A stretch of 64,000 nucleotides of DNA from Opeltia flavorubescens (GCA_000442125.1 KE546975.1:1116001-1180000), one strand, 5' to 3'; shown: positions 47,329 to 60,588, counted from the stretch's first letter. Numbers and translations are program-made. The notes: generated from the sequence alone by a model not told the origin.

Positions 47329-48752
47329 ATGCATGGCTTCCTGGAACGAGACTATTCCGATCGTAAGACAATTGTGACTTAAAATCAATTGCCAGCTGAC
47401 TCTTCATCACAGGACGAAGGATATGCCGACACTAGCGATGACACATTCTCGTACGAGATCCGATTCATGGCATAATTTCTGGACAACAATGCTGACGATC
47501 CAAAGTCGAATGTCCATCGCCAGCAAAATCTACCAGTATCCACTAGAAAACGGACGAACTTATCACGCTTACCGTAAGGCTTTATGGATTGCAACTCTCT
47601 GAGCCGTGGGTGGACACTACTGATTATCACAGGCGACGGCCAGTATTGGGCTCCGAATGACGGACCGGCACAGGAACTGGAGAAGATATCGTAAGTTGAC
47701 GGATCGAAAGCAATAAAATAAAATATGCTAAGGCGAGGGTCCAACCAGGCACCATGGCTGGTTAATCACGCTGAACGACAAGATCCTTCTGGCGCCGATA
47801 CGGAATCCTAAGAGAGCTCTCGACATAGGCTGTGGCACTGGCATGTGGGCACTGTAGGTATTTCAACGCTATTTCGCAGCCATTGACTGATAGCCGTCAG
47901 CGACTTCGCCGAAGCTCACCCAAATGCGGAAATCAAAGGCATTGACCTTTCACCTATACAACCGAATATATGGCCTCCAAATCTATCGTTCGAAATTGAT
48001 GACTGCTGTAGCGATTGGGTCTATGAGAAGGAATCTTTCGACTACATACACATTCGCCATATGTACGGCAGTGTCGCCGATTGGCCTAAACTTTACAAAG
48101 AATGCTACGAGTAGGTTCTCCAGGAAATTCTTAACATACTCGGAATCTGTTAACCACATGAGCAGTCATCTTGCCCCGGGTGGCTACATGGAACAAGCCG
48201 AGCTTAATCCTGCGCCCAAATCTGACGACGGCTCCATCTGTCCCGGCGATGCATTCGATACTTGCGGCAAACTGGCCGTCAGTGCTGGTAACGCCTTTGG
48301 AAAATCATTGATGATTGAAGAAACCATGGAAGACGACATAAGAAAGGCTGGCTTCACTGACGTCGTAAGACAGAAGTTCAAGTGGCCCATCGGTGCATGG
48401 AGTAACGATCAACGGCTAAAGGAGCTTGGGTATTGGAACCTCCAATTGTGGATTCGAGGATTAGAAGGGTGGACTATGAGATTCTTCACGAAGCACATGG
48501 GCGTATGTCCCCCCTCTCCCGAACCAAGGATTCATCGCAAGGCGAAACGCAGGATCACGTAGCTGATCATCACAGTGGACTTACGACGGAGTCAAGCAAT
48601 GGAACGCCGAAATGAAGAAGGCCCTACAAGATCGAAGATACCATACTTACCAGGATGGGTACTCCTTTCCCGCTCTCTGCTTTGATAATGGACTAAACAA
48701 TGGCTGATGTTGTTTCAGAAGCGTGGTGTATGCCCGAAAACCTCTACGATAG
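47329..48752 (+). CDS. LaeA-like class I SAM-dependent methyltransferase
   Basis: Nine exons (47329-47362, 47420-47450, 47506-47573, 47633-47690, 47749-47853, 47901-48110, 48166-48502, 48576-48658, 48719-48752) total 960 nt, giving 319 residues; the 5' end is uncertain and the protein may be longer. Visible marks are ENGRTYHAYRDGQYWAPND, the SAM motif I ALDIGCGTGMWALDFAE, an acidic strand IKGIDLSPIQP, DYIHIRHMYGSVADWPKLYK, and HLAPGGYMEQAEL. These are the signature blocks of fungal LaeA/TAM-domain methyltransferases, some of which regulate secondary metabolism while others modify small molecules. The extreme C-terminus SVVYARKPLR is typical. Small early exons make the N-terminus hard to place. 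Confidence 0.85.
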
Positions 48753-49839
48753 AAAAAAAGCTTCGAATATCACGGCCTTGACGATGTCGACGTAGCGAGC
48801 ATTTTGAAATAATAAATCGATCCATCAAGTTCAACATTAGCAGAGGCTTCATGCTTCCGAAAAATATGTAGTGCTGGTTCGGCTTACAGTCGGGCATTCA
48901 AGGGATGGAAGATTATTGGCGTACAAAGAAAACTACGAATGGGGTCAAATTGATTTAAGAGAAGATCAACGTTTTGAAGAGATCTTGACAGGATTTCATG
49001 AGAGATGCATCGAGGTTCGACATCAGAAGAGATTTATATCTAATCTAGCTCTTCCACTCCTCCCTGCTCCTTTCTTCTTTCTTTCCTCCTTCCACCATCC
49101 CACCATCCGTGAATCCCACTTTAATGCTCGCTTACCTTGCCATTGAATCCCAGGCTTTGATCATTCTATCCAACAAAAACTTTTCATCCCAACTAATTAC
49201 TGAATCTGCCAACAGATGAATGAAAGATCGCAACATACTATTTTCTTCCTCTACTGATAATCTTACAGGATAGAAAGCCTGCTTCATACGTTAGACCTTC
49301 TTAAGGGCTTTACATCCTGTCTGATCTACCAGAAATGGGAGATGGAAAATGTGCTGTTTTTCCTCTGGTAAACATATAACATCCTCATTTACTGGAGGGG
49401 ACTCACTTGCGTTCGGATATGGATGGACATATATCGCTGATTACATTAACAGCTTTTACCAATGTAGAGTTGCAATATGATTAACCTAGAGTGTGTTGAG
49501 AGAAAATTAACGTCAAACTGAAGCCAGTTCGTTAGAGATAAGATTTCCTGAATGGATGTGCCACATTCGATCCTCAACTGTCCAGTCAGATGTCATAGAC
49601 CGTTCATCACGACTTTTGATTATTCATATTTCCAACAGATAACGTAACAACATCGCCAACGTAGACGAACTCCGGACACTATGAAAGCAGGGTATCGACT
49701 CCATCCCACAAGAAAATAAAAGACATCAGATATCCATCCCATATGTTCCTGCAGATCCGTATATCAATCCCCTTTCGCAACAAATATCCAATATATATTC
49801 TCCCCTCTCTCCACTCATTAAACTTTCTGTCTCTCCCAA
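48753..49839. other. Convergent spacer, nothing recognised
   Basis: About 1.1 kb of AT-rich sequence lies between two gene 3' ends. Only short ORFs are present. Confidence 0.5.
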
Positions 49840-51648
49840 TCACCTCTCACCATCCATAGTCTCTCCATTCGGCTCCGGCATTAATCGTTCTGTCGCTCCC
49901 TCCGCCTCATCCTCCAATCGGTCCCTCTTCAACGTCCGGCTCTTCCACCCCACAAACCCCACAAGAATTACCCCAACCACCAGCGCCAGTACCAAAAGCA
50001 AAAGATTGACCGGCACCGGATCCCCACCGAAAGACATGTGCGTCGCCGCGTCCAATGCCGATTGGACAAAGTTCAAGAGTCCAGCCAGGCAGATGATAAG
50101 ACCGTATACTTTCCCAAAGGTGTGGAACCCAAACACTTTGGCCGCGTAGTCGGATACAGCAGTGTAATACAGCGGTCTATACAGTACGAAGAGGGCGATG
50201 TTGGCGTAGGCAGCCCAAAGGTAGGGCAGTACGCCCAAGACGCCGATTGTAGTGGCTGCGGAGACGAGGAGGCCGAGCACAAAGAGCGTGCTGGTGTTGT
50301 CGAGGACAAGTCCGATCATGGGAATGGCGATGACGCCGCCTAATGGTAATGCGACATCGAAGACATTATTGACATGAACGGCCTTGTCGTAATCGGAAAG
50401 AAGGTGTTCGTATTGCGTGCGAATGGTAGCAACGAAGTAATTGATCCGGACCATCTGGATGACGGTGAACAAGGTGATCAAGATGAACCAGGGAGATCTG
50501 ATCTGTTCCATTGCGGAGCGGCCATGCAGGGCACCCCAGACGCCAGAGGTTTGCTTCTTACGCTCCTCTTCTTGGGTTTGCTTATCCCCCTCTTCTCCTT
50601 TGCGTCCAAGGAGGGAGGTGATCTCGTCGACGACGCTTTCGCGGTGTTGCCGACGCTCTTCACGAAGACGGGCGACCCGAGATTCGTCTGATATATGTTG
50701 ATCAATGGGGCGGATATCGTGATTTGGGTCTTCGGCGTGCGTGACGAGCTCGCCGACGGTTTTGTATGAGTTCTTGGGCATTAAGAAGATTTGCGCTATA
50801 CATATGCAAACAGGGACGATTAGATAGACAAGAAAAAACTTTTGAGGGGTGAACGTGCGATGAGATGCACTATATATCAGTCGGTAGAAAAGGAATATAG
50901 CACTGGACGAATCGAAAGCCCCAGTGAGCAAAGCAAGTATCAAGCCAGAATGACGTGGGAATGTATTCGACAGCTGGAATGAGGATATAAAAACGAAAGG
51001 TCCACCGAGGGCAAGGAAAAAGTATCCTGGTATGTAGCCGTCGAAGGGGGATTGTGGTGCTAAGGCAAAGAATAGGGCGCCGATAGTGAGTAGCAGACTG
51101 CCAATTATCCCACAAACTCGAGGTCCATATCGGTCGAGGACGGTCCCAACAGGCAGAGCGCATACATTGGTGGCAACGGCGGCAGTCGTGAACATGAGAT
51201 TTAATCTACGAACGGCTGACATCAGTATTGGAACGCTACTGATGTTGTACTGAGAGCTTTACCGTATTTCCTGCTCGTAACAGGTCTTCTCCGTCTTGAT
51301 CGCAACCTGTGGACAATATTCGCGATAAACGTTCTCTTGCAACAAGACTGGCTTGAGAGCAGCATAGCCAAAGACAATGCCTGCAGCGAAGAGACAGTAG
51401 ACGACCGCAGTAGCAACCTGGACTGGATATATAATCAGCCTCTGGTATAGTTAAAATTTGTATGAGTGATCCATACCAAGGCGTTTGGTCTTTGATACCT
51501 CGAATGCTCCGACAGGTTCTTCTTTTGCTGCGGGAGGAACCCATGTCCCCACTGGATTGAAGCTCATCTTGCGATGCTCGGATCTTGCAGGAGAAGAGCC
51601 CCTGACATGCTCATACGAGCTCATCGAGCTTACCCGGTGAAGAGACAT
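49840..51648 (-). CDS. MFS transporter, FMP42 / SLC43-like
   Basis: Three minus-strand exons (51648-51477, 51422-51263, 51205-49840) total 1698 nt, giving 565 residues. The polar N-terminal leader of about 58 residues precedes the first helix (VATAVVYCLFAAGIVFGYAA). About twelve helices follow, in two blocks separated by a charged loop (residues about 275-345, rich in Arg/Glu: RVARLREERRQHRE). Motifs include LPVGTVLDRYGPRVCGIIGS, the major-facilitator loop 2-3 signature. The overall arrangement matches fungal FMP42-like proteins related to vertebrate SLC43 large-neutral-amino-acid transporters. The substrate is unknown in fungi. The C-terminus is acidic and cytosolic. Confidence 0.9.
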
Positions 51649-52254
51649 GATGTGTGCTATTGCGATGATGGAGTGGATGGAACAGCAGAAGAAGAGAAAG
51701 GTCGAACCCCACTATGCACGAGGTTAACCGTTGTTAGCATTGTCGCCACATACTCGGCAGAAGAATTCGCGAGCAAGCATGGGCCATTGCAATTGGCATA
51801 GAGGCACGTAATGGACTACTGCAGAGAAGACGATTAACTTTTTGTCAATGATGCATCAAGCGAGGGGACTTTTCTCTGCTGCATTTACCCCGCGTTTTGA
51901 TGGCCAAAAACAACCCAATCAGAGATACGGAATGGGTAACATGGGTTTTATTCCCGCTATCCTTATCTAATCTCAGCATACCGAGCTCCGACGTCGGCAC
52001 TGACGGAGCCTGCCTCACTCTGAACAGAGAGAGCACTGCTCAAAATTTGAGGTGATATGAAAAGACAGACATGAGCTTTCAGTAACAGAAGAAAAAGAGG
52101 AAGACCAAGAACTGATTGGACTACCCTGTTTCAAATGGGAACCGGAGAAGAATCCAAAGATAATCTAATCCAAGAGTACAATGATCATAGTTCCGACTTA
52201 ACTATTCTGCATGCTAGATTGCCCTGACCTTGTCCATTTCCTAATGAATAGATA
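51649..52254. other. Promoter of the MFS gene and 3' region of the FYVE/RING gene
   Basis: This 0.6 kb lies between tandem minus-strand genes. No ORF or repeat of note is seen. Confidence 0.45.
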
Positions 52255-54371
52255 TCAAGTAAGACCACCTTGGTGTACAGGACAAGCTCCCACACCTTTG
52301 GTATCCCACCATTGCCGAATACAAATCTGGACAATGATTAGTGAGCTGTGAGACCTGACTCCTTGATCGAACGTTGTCCGGCGGATTAGCTTACCTTGTG
52401 AAATTTACACAAACACTCCAATCTTCCCATCTCCGCCCCTTGCTCAAAGTCTTCGAAACAGATCACGCATTCTGCCGGCTCTCCCCCTTCGCCTACACAG
52501 TCCTTCTCTGTAGCTGAGTAAGTGACCATGCCTGCCACTCGCCGTCTCTGACTGCCCATCCTCCGGAAAGCGTTCTCGCTGCTATTGCCGTCCCCTGTAT
52601 CTTCGCTTGGTCTTCTCCCGCTCTCCTGGCTGTGACTTTGATGTGGAGTGGCAGCGCTAGCCATGACTGCTGCATTCGTTGCTGCTGAAGGGTGAGGACG
52701 GGCTGACCGGGGTGTCGAAGATGAGAAATGTTGCTCAATACACTCGGCGACATGACGTTCGCGCGTGCTTTCGTTGCCATCAGGACCTTTGGGTGGAAGA
52801 GCATGATGGCAGATAGGGCACTCGTCTTCCTCTCGGAGCTGCGGCTGCGGACGTGGATGTGATAGGGGCGGACGCGGTGGAAGTGGTGCGTTCAAGTCCG
52901 AGAGGGAGCGGTAGCGGGAGTCGGGAACAGTGGAAACGGACGCATGATGGCGGTGTCGGAGGTGCAAAGGCGGGATAATGGAATCAAGGTACCGCTAGGG
53001 AGTTGGAGTATTAGAATTATATGACTCCAACGGCACCCAAATAATGTGAAGAAGAAGACTTACATCATGGGTGGATCTGTCTGGTACAGACCCATATGCT
53101 GTGGGATGGCCTACTCGTGTACGATGAAATTCCCTTAACCGGCCTGGCTGGGTAGAACTCTGCTGACTAGAAGAACTTGTCCTTCTTCCCTGGCTTGGAG
53201 ATCCATTGCTGATATGGGAGCTGCTTCGCTCAAACTGTTGAAAGCTCTGACGTGTGGAGGACGATCTCTGTGGTATGCTCAAGCTGGGATGGTGAGATTC
53301 ATTGCTTGGAATCCTGGAACGATCTATTGCTGGCCTAGGAAACGAATGAATGCTGAATCGTGTGGGCGGCTCAAACGGTAAATGAGGCAAAGGGTTCGGA
53401 TCAGGTACGCAAGGATTGCAAAGCCTGACCTCTTGACCTCCTCCCAATGCAGGATCGATCTGTAGGACGGGACTCTGAGGCGTGTCAAGACTCCTGGGCC
53501 CCTGCTGCGAGTCCAAAGTGTCCGTGTCCTGGTCCTCCGTCAAATCCACTACCTCGATACCCGCGGCTATTTCCGTACTCAACGTTCGATTTGTGTCTTG
53601 TGGTGGCTGAACGATGAATTGCCGCGGTATGGTAATCCGATGAGGTGAACAGTTCGCACATACGACTCTTCCGCACTTCCTGCAGTGATGCTTTCTGAAC
53701 CAGAAGTTGAAGCTGGTGCCGCATATTGGGCAGCTTGTCACCTCGGAGTCTGGTTGCCAACGAGGAAGCGTTATTTCCCGACCTTGACGATTCTGTGAAT
53801 CCTGACCTAAGGTGCGACGTGGAATAGGGGGTTCAATGACTGAAGGATCCGTGGACCCTCCAGAACGCTGCGGAATCGCAAGGGAGGGTCTGGGCCTGTA
53901 TCCATGGGTTTGACCATTTTGCTGAGTAGCCATTGTTGGGCCAAAAGGAAGGCTACTGACAGAACGCCTGCGAGCATAGTCCTCCCGATTGTCCATGAGC
54001 CTTCTCTTACGATCTGCAAGCATCAGAGCTGCTCTCTTCATTGCTGCCTCATGTTCCTGCCTTGGCCCCAGACCTGGGACATGAAAGCTGCGAGTCGATT
54101 GACTTTGCGGTGAAATACCTGCATTGTCTGTTAAGCGCGAAGACTCCCGGAGGAAATCCATCCATGTTTCTTCATCCTTCTGACCTCCAAGAACATCACC
54201 GTCACTGTGTCCTCTCCTGAGCGGTCCGCTCGATTCGGGTCTGATCCCGATTCTAGATCCACCATTGCTCCTCCCCTCTCCGTTTGCTGAAGCCGAAGCG
54301 ATCCGGGACAGATGAGTCGAAGAAACAGGGCGAGAGTCATGCGGATTTGAAGTAGACGGTGGCAAGTCCAT
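52255..54371 (-). CDS. FYVE and RING-type E3 ubiquitin ligase, Pib1-like
   Basis: Three minus-strand exons (54371-53064, 52994-52395, 52326-52255) total 1980 nt, giving 659 residues. A FYVE zinc finger has WQPD (205-208), RKHHCRKCG (226-234) and eight cysteines at 214, 217, 230, 233, 238, 241, 318 and 321; such domains bind PI3P on endosomes. A loop of 76 residues between Cys241 and Cys318 contains VVDLTEDQDTD (274-284), a canonical-looking SUMO-interaction motif. A UBZ-like finger follows (Cys495, Cys498, His517, Cys521). The C-terminal RING spans 612-654: CVIC, RLECLCKFHKIC, ending CPVH, the ZNRF-like form with a terminal Cys-x2-His. FYVE plus RING matches yeast Pib1, an endosomal/vacuolar ubiquitin ligase. 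The final 24 residues sit in a separate small exon and complete the RING. Confidence 0.9.
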
Positions 54372-55314
54372 AGACGATCTTGAACCGAGTCGAGGCCGTT
54401 TTGTCGGCCGCTCAGACGATGAGGTATGGTAGTTCGGACGTGCCCAGCGGCACTGGTGGCGGTCCAGGATGATAGGAGGTAAGGGATAGCTGGATACAAA
54501 ACACGCTCGAGACGGGGAACAGAGTGGGTATGGTCGAGAACACGCTTTAGGGTCTGTGTCGATGAGTAATGAAGGTGGAATGGGTGGTGGATCCTGAATA
54601 TCGACACAATCCTGCTACCTCAAAGGCAGAAGTCGTAGAGACGTCGGAAAACGCTGGGTCTGACCGTCCTTTATAACAGGCTTAGATCACCATTTGTCGC
54701 TTCACTTGAAGTATATAATGCAAATGGCATCCTCGGTATTTATTCCGCAGAAACGCCCTGTGACAACAGCCGCCTCATTTAAGCCGCCGGTCTAAATCAA
54801 TATCGATAAAAAAAGCCTAATGAAGTCGTCTTTCATGCCCCCTTTTTTAATGTTTTGGCTAATAAGTGTGTGAAACGAGGCTGCAGCCAGTGATGAAGGT
54901 GGGGAATCTATTGCTACTTTATTCGGATATCAAAGCTGTCAATTATGATAATTATGATGAAGCTCGTTATCTTTGAGTCAATGTGGTTGCAGCCATCGCT
55001 CGATTAATTACTTAAAGGTCCTTTTCATTATATGCGTGATAGGCTACCACCAGCTGTAATCCTTCCCTTCTCATGAAATAATCCGGCTTGAATATAGTAC
55101 ATAATGAGTCTGCTTTATACAGGGGAAAGCCGTTCAGGGAATGTGTCATATGCTTACTCCGAGTGCTGTACCAACCATCATCACAATGCCGCTTCAGTAA
55201 AGGACCGTCCCGAATGCGCCACCCGACTTTTTGCAGGACCAAGGAAATTCGTTATGTGAGCGCGATGAGCAAAAAAATCAAACATGAACTTAGAAAAGGT
55301 GGTACCTCAACCGA
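54372..55314. other. Upstream region of the FYVE/RING gene
   Basis: No gene is recognised. The minus-strand open frame at 54131-54607 overlaps the FYVE gene 5' end in another frame and looks spurious. Confidence 0.45.
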
Positions 55315-58300
55315 TCATAACGCCTGACCAGGATATCGCCTTTCCGGACTGTTGCTCCTTCTCATAGGATCATTCACAAGCTCGGCGCTGGATCCAAGCA
55401 AAGGGGGATCATGCGGGCTGGCGGTATGAATGTTATCGCTTGCTCGATGCTGCTGGACGTAACCCAGACTTGAGGGTCGATCTTGTCGAATATCGGGAGC
55501 AAGGACACCAAGCACGGACGATGAATGACGAGCATGGCCGGAGGACGCGCCAAGGTTATCGTCACTCGGTCGGGGCATGAGGCTTGATTTGCCGGACTCT
55601 CCGCCAGTCGAGAACCGGCTGTCCGTCGGTGAAAGCTGGCCGTCGAATGGCAACCTGTTAGAAGCTTCAGGAGGCCGAAGATGCTGATGGGGTACTAGGT
55701 CTGGGTTATAGAGTCTATTTGGCCGTTGAGGGGTTGTAGGAGGTGACGGAACAATGGTGGAAAGCCTGGAGACATCGCCGAAATCGAATTCCGGAAGTCC
55801 GCCAAGGAGATCACGTTTAGAACTTTTCCGTCGAACTGGAGGTGGTCTATCGCTTCTCCTAGTACTTTCTCGGGTTGGGCGTGAGCTAGCTTTAGATCCA
55901 ATGCGGCTTGGAAGCTCGATACCGCCACCTGTCTCGATAGAAGGTAGAGAAGGTGGAAACTGCGGAACGGAGCTGACGCGATGTTTATGATCCCATTCTG
56001 CATCCGAAACTGAGCCATCTTCATCGCTGGTGACAGGGCTATCTTCTTCTTCTTCAGGTAGGTGTCGCGTTCCACCGCCTATAGCGTCTCCGTCGTCACT
56101 CAACTCGAGGTCACGGGTTCTCTGAGGTAGTCCTGCACCAGGCTCGTCCAGATAGGGCCCCTCTTCCGCGAGCATGTCCGCAGATGGAGGTCGCCGCTCA
56201 GCTGGTAAAGCCCTGGAACTTCTTACCACTTCAAATCCTTTGCCTTTTTCTTTTGTTTTGCCACCAAAGAGGTTCTTTAGCCACCCGGACGCCGAAAGGG
56301 TAGGTTTAGTCGGATCTGCTGGTCCAGTCTTCAAGCGTCTCGTTGGCTGACTTGACAGAGCTGGACCACGAACACCGTAATAGAAGTCGACTTCTCGAGT
56401 CGCGTAGTCTGTCTTGGACATTCGCGGATCGTCTGGATCGGATTCGGCTCTGTCTCGTCCAATGTGAGCTGGTAATGGGGTCGCACGCCCGGAAGCCGGG
56501 TTTTCCAGCGGAATGGGTGAGCCTTCCGGTTCAGGACTATGCTGGCTCCACCTTTTGTTCGCCCATTCCGCGCTGACCCACGATCCGCGACTGCGTGCGC
56601 TTGGGGAAGGATCTATCGTAGCTCTTCTTGGTCGTGGAGGACGATAATATGGATCAGCAGTCTCCGCGCTCTTCAGATTCACAATTCCCGCTCCCACAGT
56701 AGTGCTACCCTGTCCGTTCTGGCTGGTGCTCGGTACATATGAGAAAGCACTGGCTCCTCCGGAGGCTACTGGAGTATACGGCGCGCTTGTAGTGTCTCCG
56801 ATGTTGTTTCCAGTCCCAGCTGCGCTCACAGACTCCAGGCCTACGCTTCTTCGAGGGTCGCCAGCGGGGCCTTGTCGATTGAGGAGTATGGCAGAGCTCG
56901 CAGAGATACTCCGGGATCTACCACCATTTAGTGTGACCGATTTTTGATCGCCATCAGGAGCTAGCATAGCAGCATCAGACGCAATGCTTTGACGTGTCTC
57001 TCCACGGCGGCGAGGGTTCCTCCGAGAAAGCTGACGCATACCGAAGGCCTAGAGACGGGACGAAAGGTCAGTCATAATGTAATCGCAAACGCTAATACAT
57101 AAACTGAAAAAAATATTTGAGTTGGCCAATAAGACATACCTTCACGAGACCACCTCTGGCTGCTCCCCCTCCAACTCCCTCTTCTCCACCAGCACCTGCG
57201 AGCCTGGCCACAACCTCTATTAGAGTTTGGCACGCGTTTAGGAAGAATCCAAAGACCAGCACAATTGCATGTAGCAACAGGATTACATATCCTACCCAAC
57301 CTCGAGGTGCATCATCAACACCTAAGGAGGGAAGGAATGCAACACTAAGAAGGATAGTCACCAAGCGGATAACGGCGAAGAAGGTGTGAAAGGCGTTCAT
57401 GGAGGTTGGCGAATGGAAAGGCCGAAATGCGTTAAGCGTCAATATGGTGATAATCTCACAGATAGCCAGAAGAACTAGTTGGGCAATGCCGGACGGTTGA
57501 ACCGCACCGATAGCTATGCCTCTAACGAATGTCAGCATGACAGGCACAAGGGCAAATGTGGCGGCATTATCCGAGTATGTGTTGTATAATGGTCCGTACA
57601 GCAACACCGTCGGAAGATCGTCGAAAAGGGTCGACCGGTCCCTAGTTGTGGCAATGAGCCACAATAAGAAGGCAGCGAAGAGCACCAAGAGGAACAAAAG
57701 AATAGCTGCCAAAGCGACGGTTACAGCTGATGAATGGCCAGCAATGACCAGCTGGTACATCGACAGTGCGACAATCGGCAGGAGGAAGTAATTAAACACG
57801 ATCCGGATCCCATTGCCGACCGAAAAGGGTAAGTTCTTAGCACGAAGATCTTCTTGCTGCGTATTCGAGAGCTGTCGATATCCCCAGCTGATAATGAAGC
57901 CAAGTTGTATCAAAACAACCACAGCTGCAATGATGACAAGCAACCAGACGATCATTCCCGCCCAGATATCTTGATCGCCATGCATGCCAACGAGCTGGCT
58001 CATGCGGTCAAGTCCGTAAGTTCCGTTGACATTGTAGATCCCGTCAACGATACTTTGGGTGCCATTGCCGCCACTGACAAAACTCTCGTTGAACATAAGA
58101 GCGGCCCAGCTGACCTGGCTAGCGACAGGTTGAAAGAAGCCCGGATAATTCAGACTCAGAGAGCCTGCGAGAACGATGAACTGGATGTACTGCAGGCAAT
58201 CTCCAAACCCAGGTGTGACAAGTCGGAGGAGATCCGCATCTCTCCCATAGTTGGTAGTGAAACGAAACACATCCGCAGAACCCCAGGGGCTGAAAATTGC

Positions 58301-59113
58301 AGCAGAAGCTGTTGCTATTGCGACCAGAATAAGGACAACCAGGGGCAGATATTGCAAGATTCCACTAAGTGATGTTCCCAAGTTTGGAGTGATACTAGCT
58401 GCCACACAGGCCAGAGGACTCTTCAACCTATCACCTGAGGTGACCCGCAATGTAGCAGTGATGGTTGTAAATCTAAAGCTTGAATACATATCATGCTGAA
58501 CTGTAAATGCCGGGTATGCTGGGTCGGCTGGATCACTTCTGTCCATTGCAAGATATATTAGCTTTCACTTCTTGTCTGGGGGGTCGGCCTTTCCGACTTA
58601 CGTATTGGCGGTCAGTTTGAAAGCTGGTATGAGTGGGCATTGTTGGTGAATCGTATTGGTGCAGAACCTCGATGCTGGAGCATTGTAGGGTGTATAATCC
58701 AGGACGTTGAAGCGAGCGAATAAAGTTGAATAGTGATTGTTGCTCTGGTCTTCGTCTACAATCTTGCCCAGCGTCTTATTATCATTTGACCATTGAGGAT
58801 CATTCCATGAAGGACGGGTCTCATTTGTCGCAGTGCCAGTAATATTTCCATACACCGTAATGTTGAGGGTATGACTAGGGGCGGAGTCATTGAACGACGC
58901 CCATACATGATAGGGTATAAATTGTAGTAGCGGCTGACGCTGAGAAGCGCTGTGGATGATATTGGGACTCAAGCAATTATCGAAGTCGACATAAACAGCA
59001 CCTGTCGATGGTACGAATGCCAGCAAAGTGAGTACCGCGAGACTGAAACCCTTCCAATTGAGGAGCCGACCCCATGCCTGGTAGTTGGGAGTCAACAATG
59101 ACCAGTACTTCAT
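55315..59113 (-). CDS. Fungal TRP-like channel protein with ML-like domain
   Basis: Three minus-strand exons (59113-58602, 58538-57140, 57048-55315) total 3645 nt, giving 1214 residues. A hydrophobic leader near residues 22-40 (LAVLTLLAFVPSTGAVYVDF) is followed by an extracytosolic ML-like beta domain (about 40-210, with several N-glycosylation sequons). Next come about nine to ten membrane helices between about 235 and 640 (LQYLPLVVLILVAIATASAA through YVILLLHAIVLVFGFFLNAC). The order ML-like domain then TRP-like transmembrane block is that of the fungal Pkd2/Flc family, implicated in calcium signalling, FAD handling and cell-wall integrity. The last 580 residues are a disordered Ser/Pro/Arg-rich cytosolic tail. 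I chose the acceptor at 58539-58540 that keeps the Thr-Ser-Asp-Pro continuity; an alternative three bases on also fits. Confidence 0.92.
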
Positions 59114-60588
59114 TGCCGCCGAACGGCTAATAGACGGGTGATTTTATGTCCGGGCCAGAGCTTGGATTGAAAGTCTTATACGGCAATTGCCACAGCAGGC
59201 ATTTGCTGGCAGTCGGTAAAGCAACAGATGATCTGTATCGACCCTAGGCGTTCCATGCATGAGACTTAGCCCGCCATTGGGGGGTGCTCTGATCTGACGA
59301 CCTCACAAAGCCTCCTCTTACAACGCTCAGTGCGTTACACGGACTCTGCCGGTTGCTAAAGTAGAGGACCTGGATGTCGAGGCTGTGCTGTTCCAAAAGC
59401 TGGCCTTCTGGTATCACCTCCTCTTATCTACAAAACTCGCTCCCTTTATACTATGTGCTTTATTGCGGTGACTCCAAGGTGTATCATGAACGTAGCGGGC
59501 TGTGGGTGTGGAAAGAATTGATGACTCTAAATTTAGTCACAGTCCCGAAAGTGTGCCAGCTGACGGGAAGGTGAAATAAGAGTCAGTCCGAATTGGATAC
59601 TTCTTCTGTCAAGCAACGAGCGTATTGTGACAAGAACGAATGGCCAAGGCTGGGTAGAGCAAGGTGAAGAACTGAGTATAACGAGGGAAATCGAGATCGT
59701 CGGAAAGTTGATGGGGGGTCATGCATACGAAAGCATGGCAGTACGCTAGCAATCAACCTTTTGCCGGCTGCGTCAGTCGCATCCTCGCATCTATGACATC
59801 CTCGGCGATCGAATCAATATAATTATCTGCTTCTTCTTCATGGCTTGAGCCTCGTCTTTGGTCTCGGAAAGTATGGGGACGAGCAAGCTTCTCATCATCG
59901 CCAATCCCGCAAAAAGCCTACTTCACTATTTGTTTTCAGAGTCATGGTCAAGGGTCAGCAAAACCCTCGCCCATCTTATGAGAGATTCAATGAGATACCA
60001 CACAATCGCTTTCTTGCACTTCTCTGTGTCAAACATCAACCTTGACCCAGCAATCCTACGTCACCATGACAAACTTGCTTGAGCAATGAGCGTGGCGTGA
60101 GGGACTTTGATATGCGGTAGTCAATCTCATTATGCCATCCAACGGGTCATTCAGGTATGCGTCGGTATTTGTTTCCGCATATAACGTTCATTCACCTGCT
60201 CCTTCTCACGGTAAAGCGTACTCTACGTAGAGGCAGAGAAGGGAGGGAGAGCTCCAAAATTGTTATTATAACAAAAATATCTATGAGTAAGTCAAATATA
60301 ACCGACCGAGGCATGCCAAAATGCTACCACACCGTCCTGGTCGGCCCGGGAGCAAGTAACATGAATAACTGTACTCCCATGGATCCATCGCCGAGATCTA
60401 ATTATTACAGTGATGTACAATTGTAGGCATCCATTTTGAAATCGCCGCCTCTGCCTTGCTGGCATTTTCTGCATCTGTACTCGGTACTCATGAGCGACTT
60501 TGCGAAGGTCATAATCGAGCTTGTGCGTGGTATAGGATGCTAGGGATATCGCTGGCTAAAAATGTATCGATGAGAAGATAATGAACGG
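59114..60588. other. Intergenic; upstream region of the TRP-like gene
   Basis: About 1.5 kb lie between tandem minus-strand genes. Short ORFs on both strands show no motifs. Confidence 0.45.

Noticed and set aside
54131-54607. 158-codon minus-strand ORF overlapping the FYVE/RING gene start
   Set aside because: It is in a different frame from the well-supported FYVE/RING coding sequence; a shadow frame.
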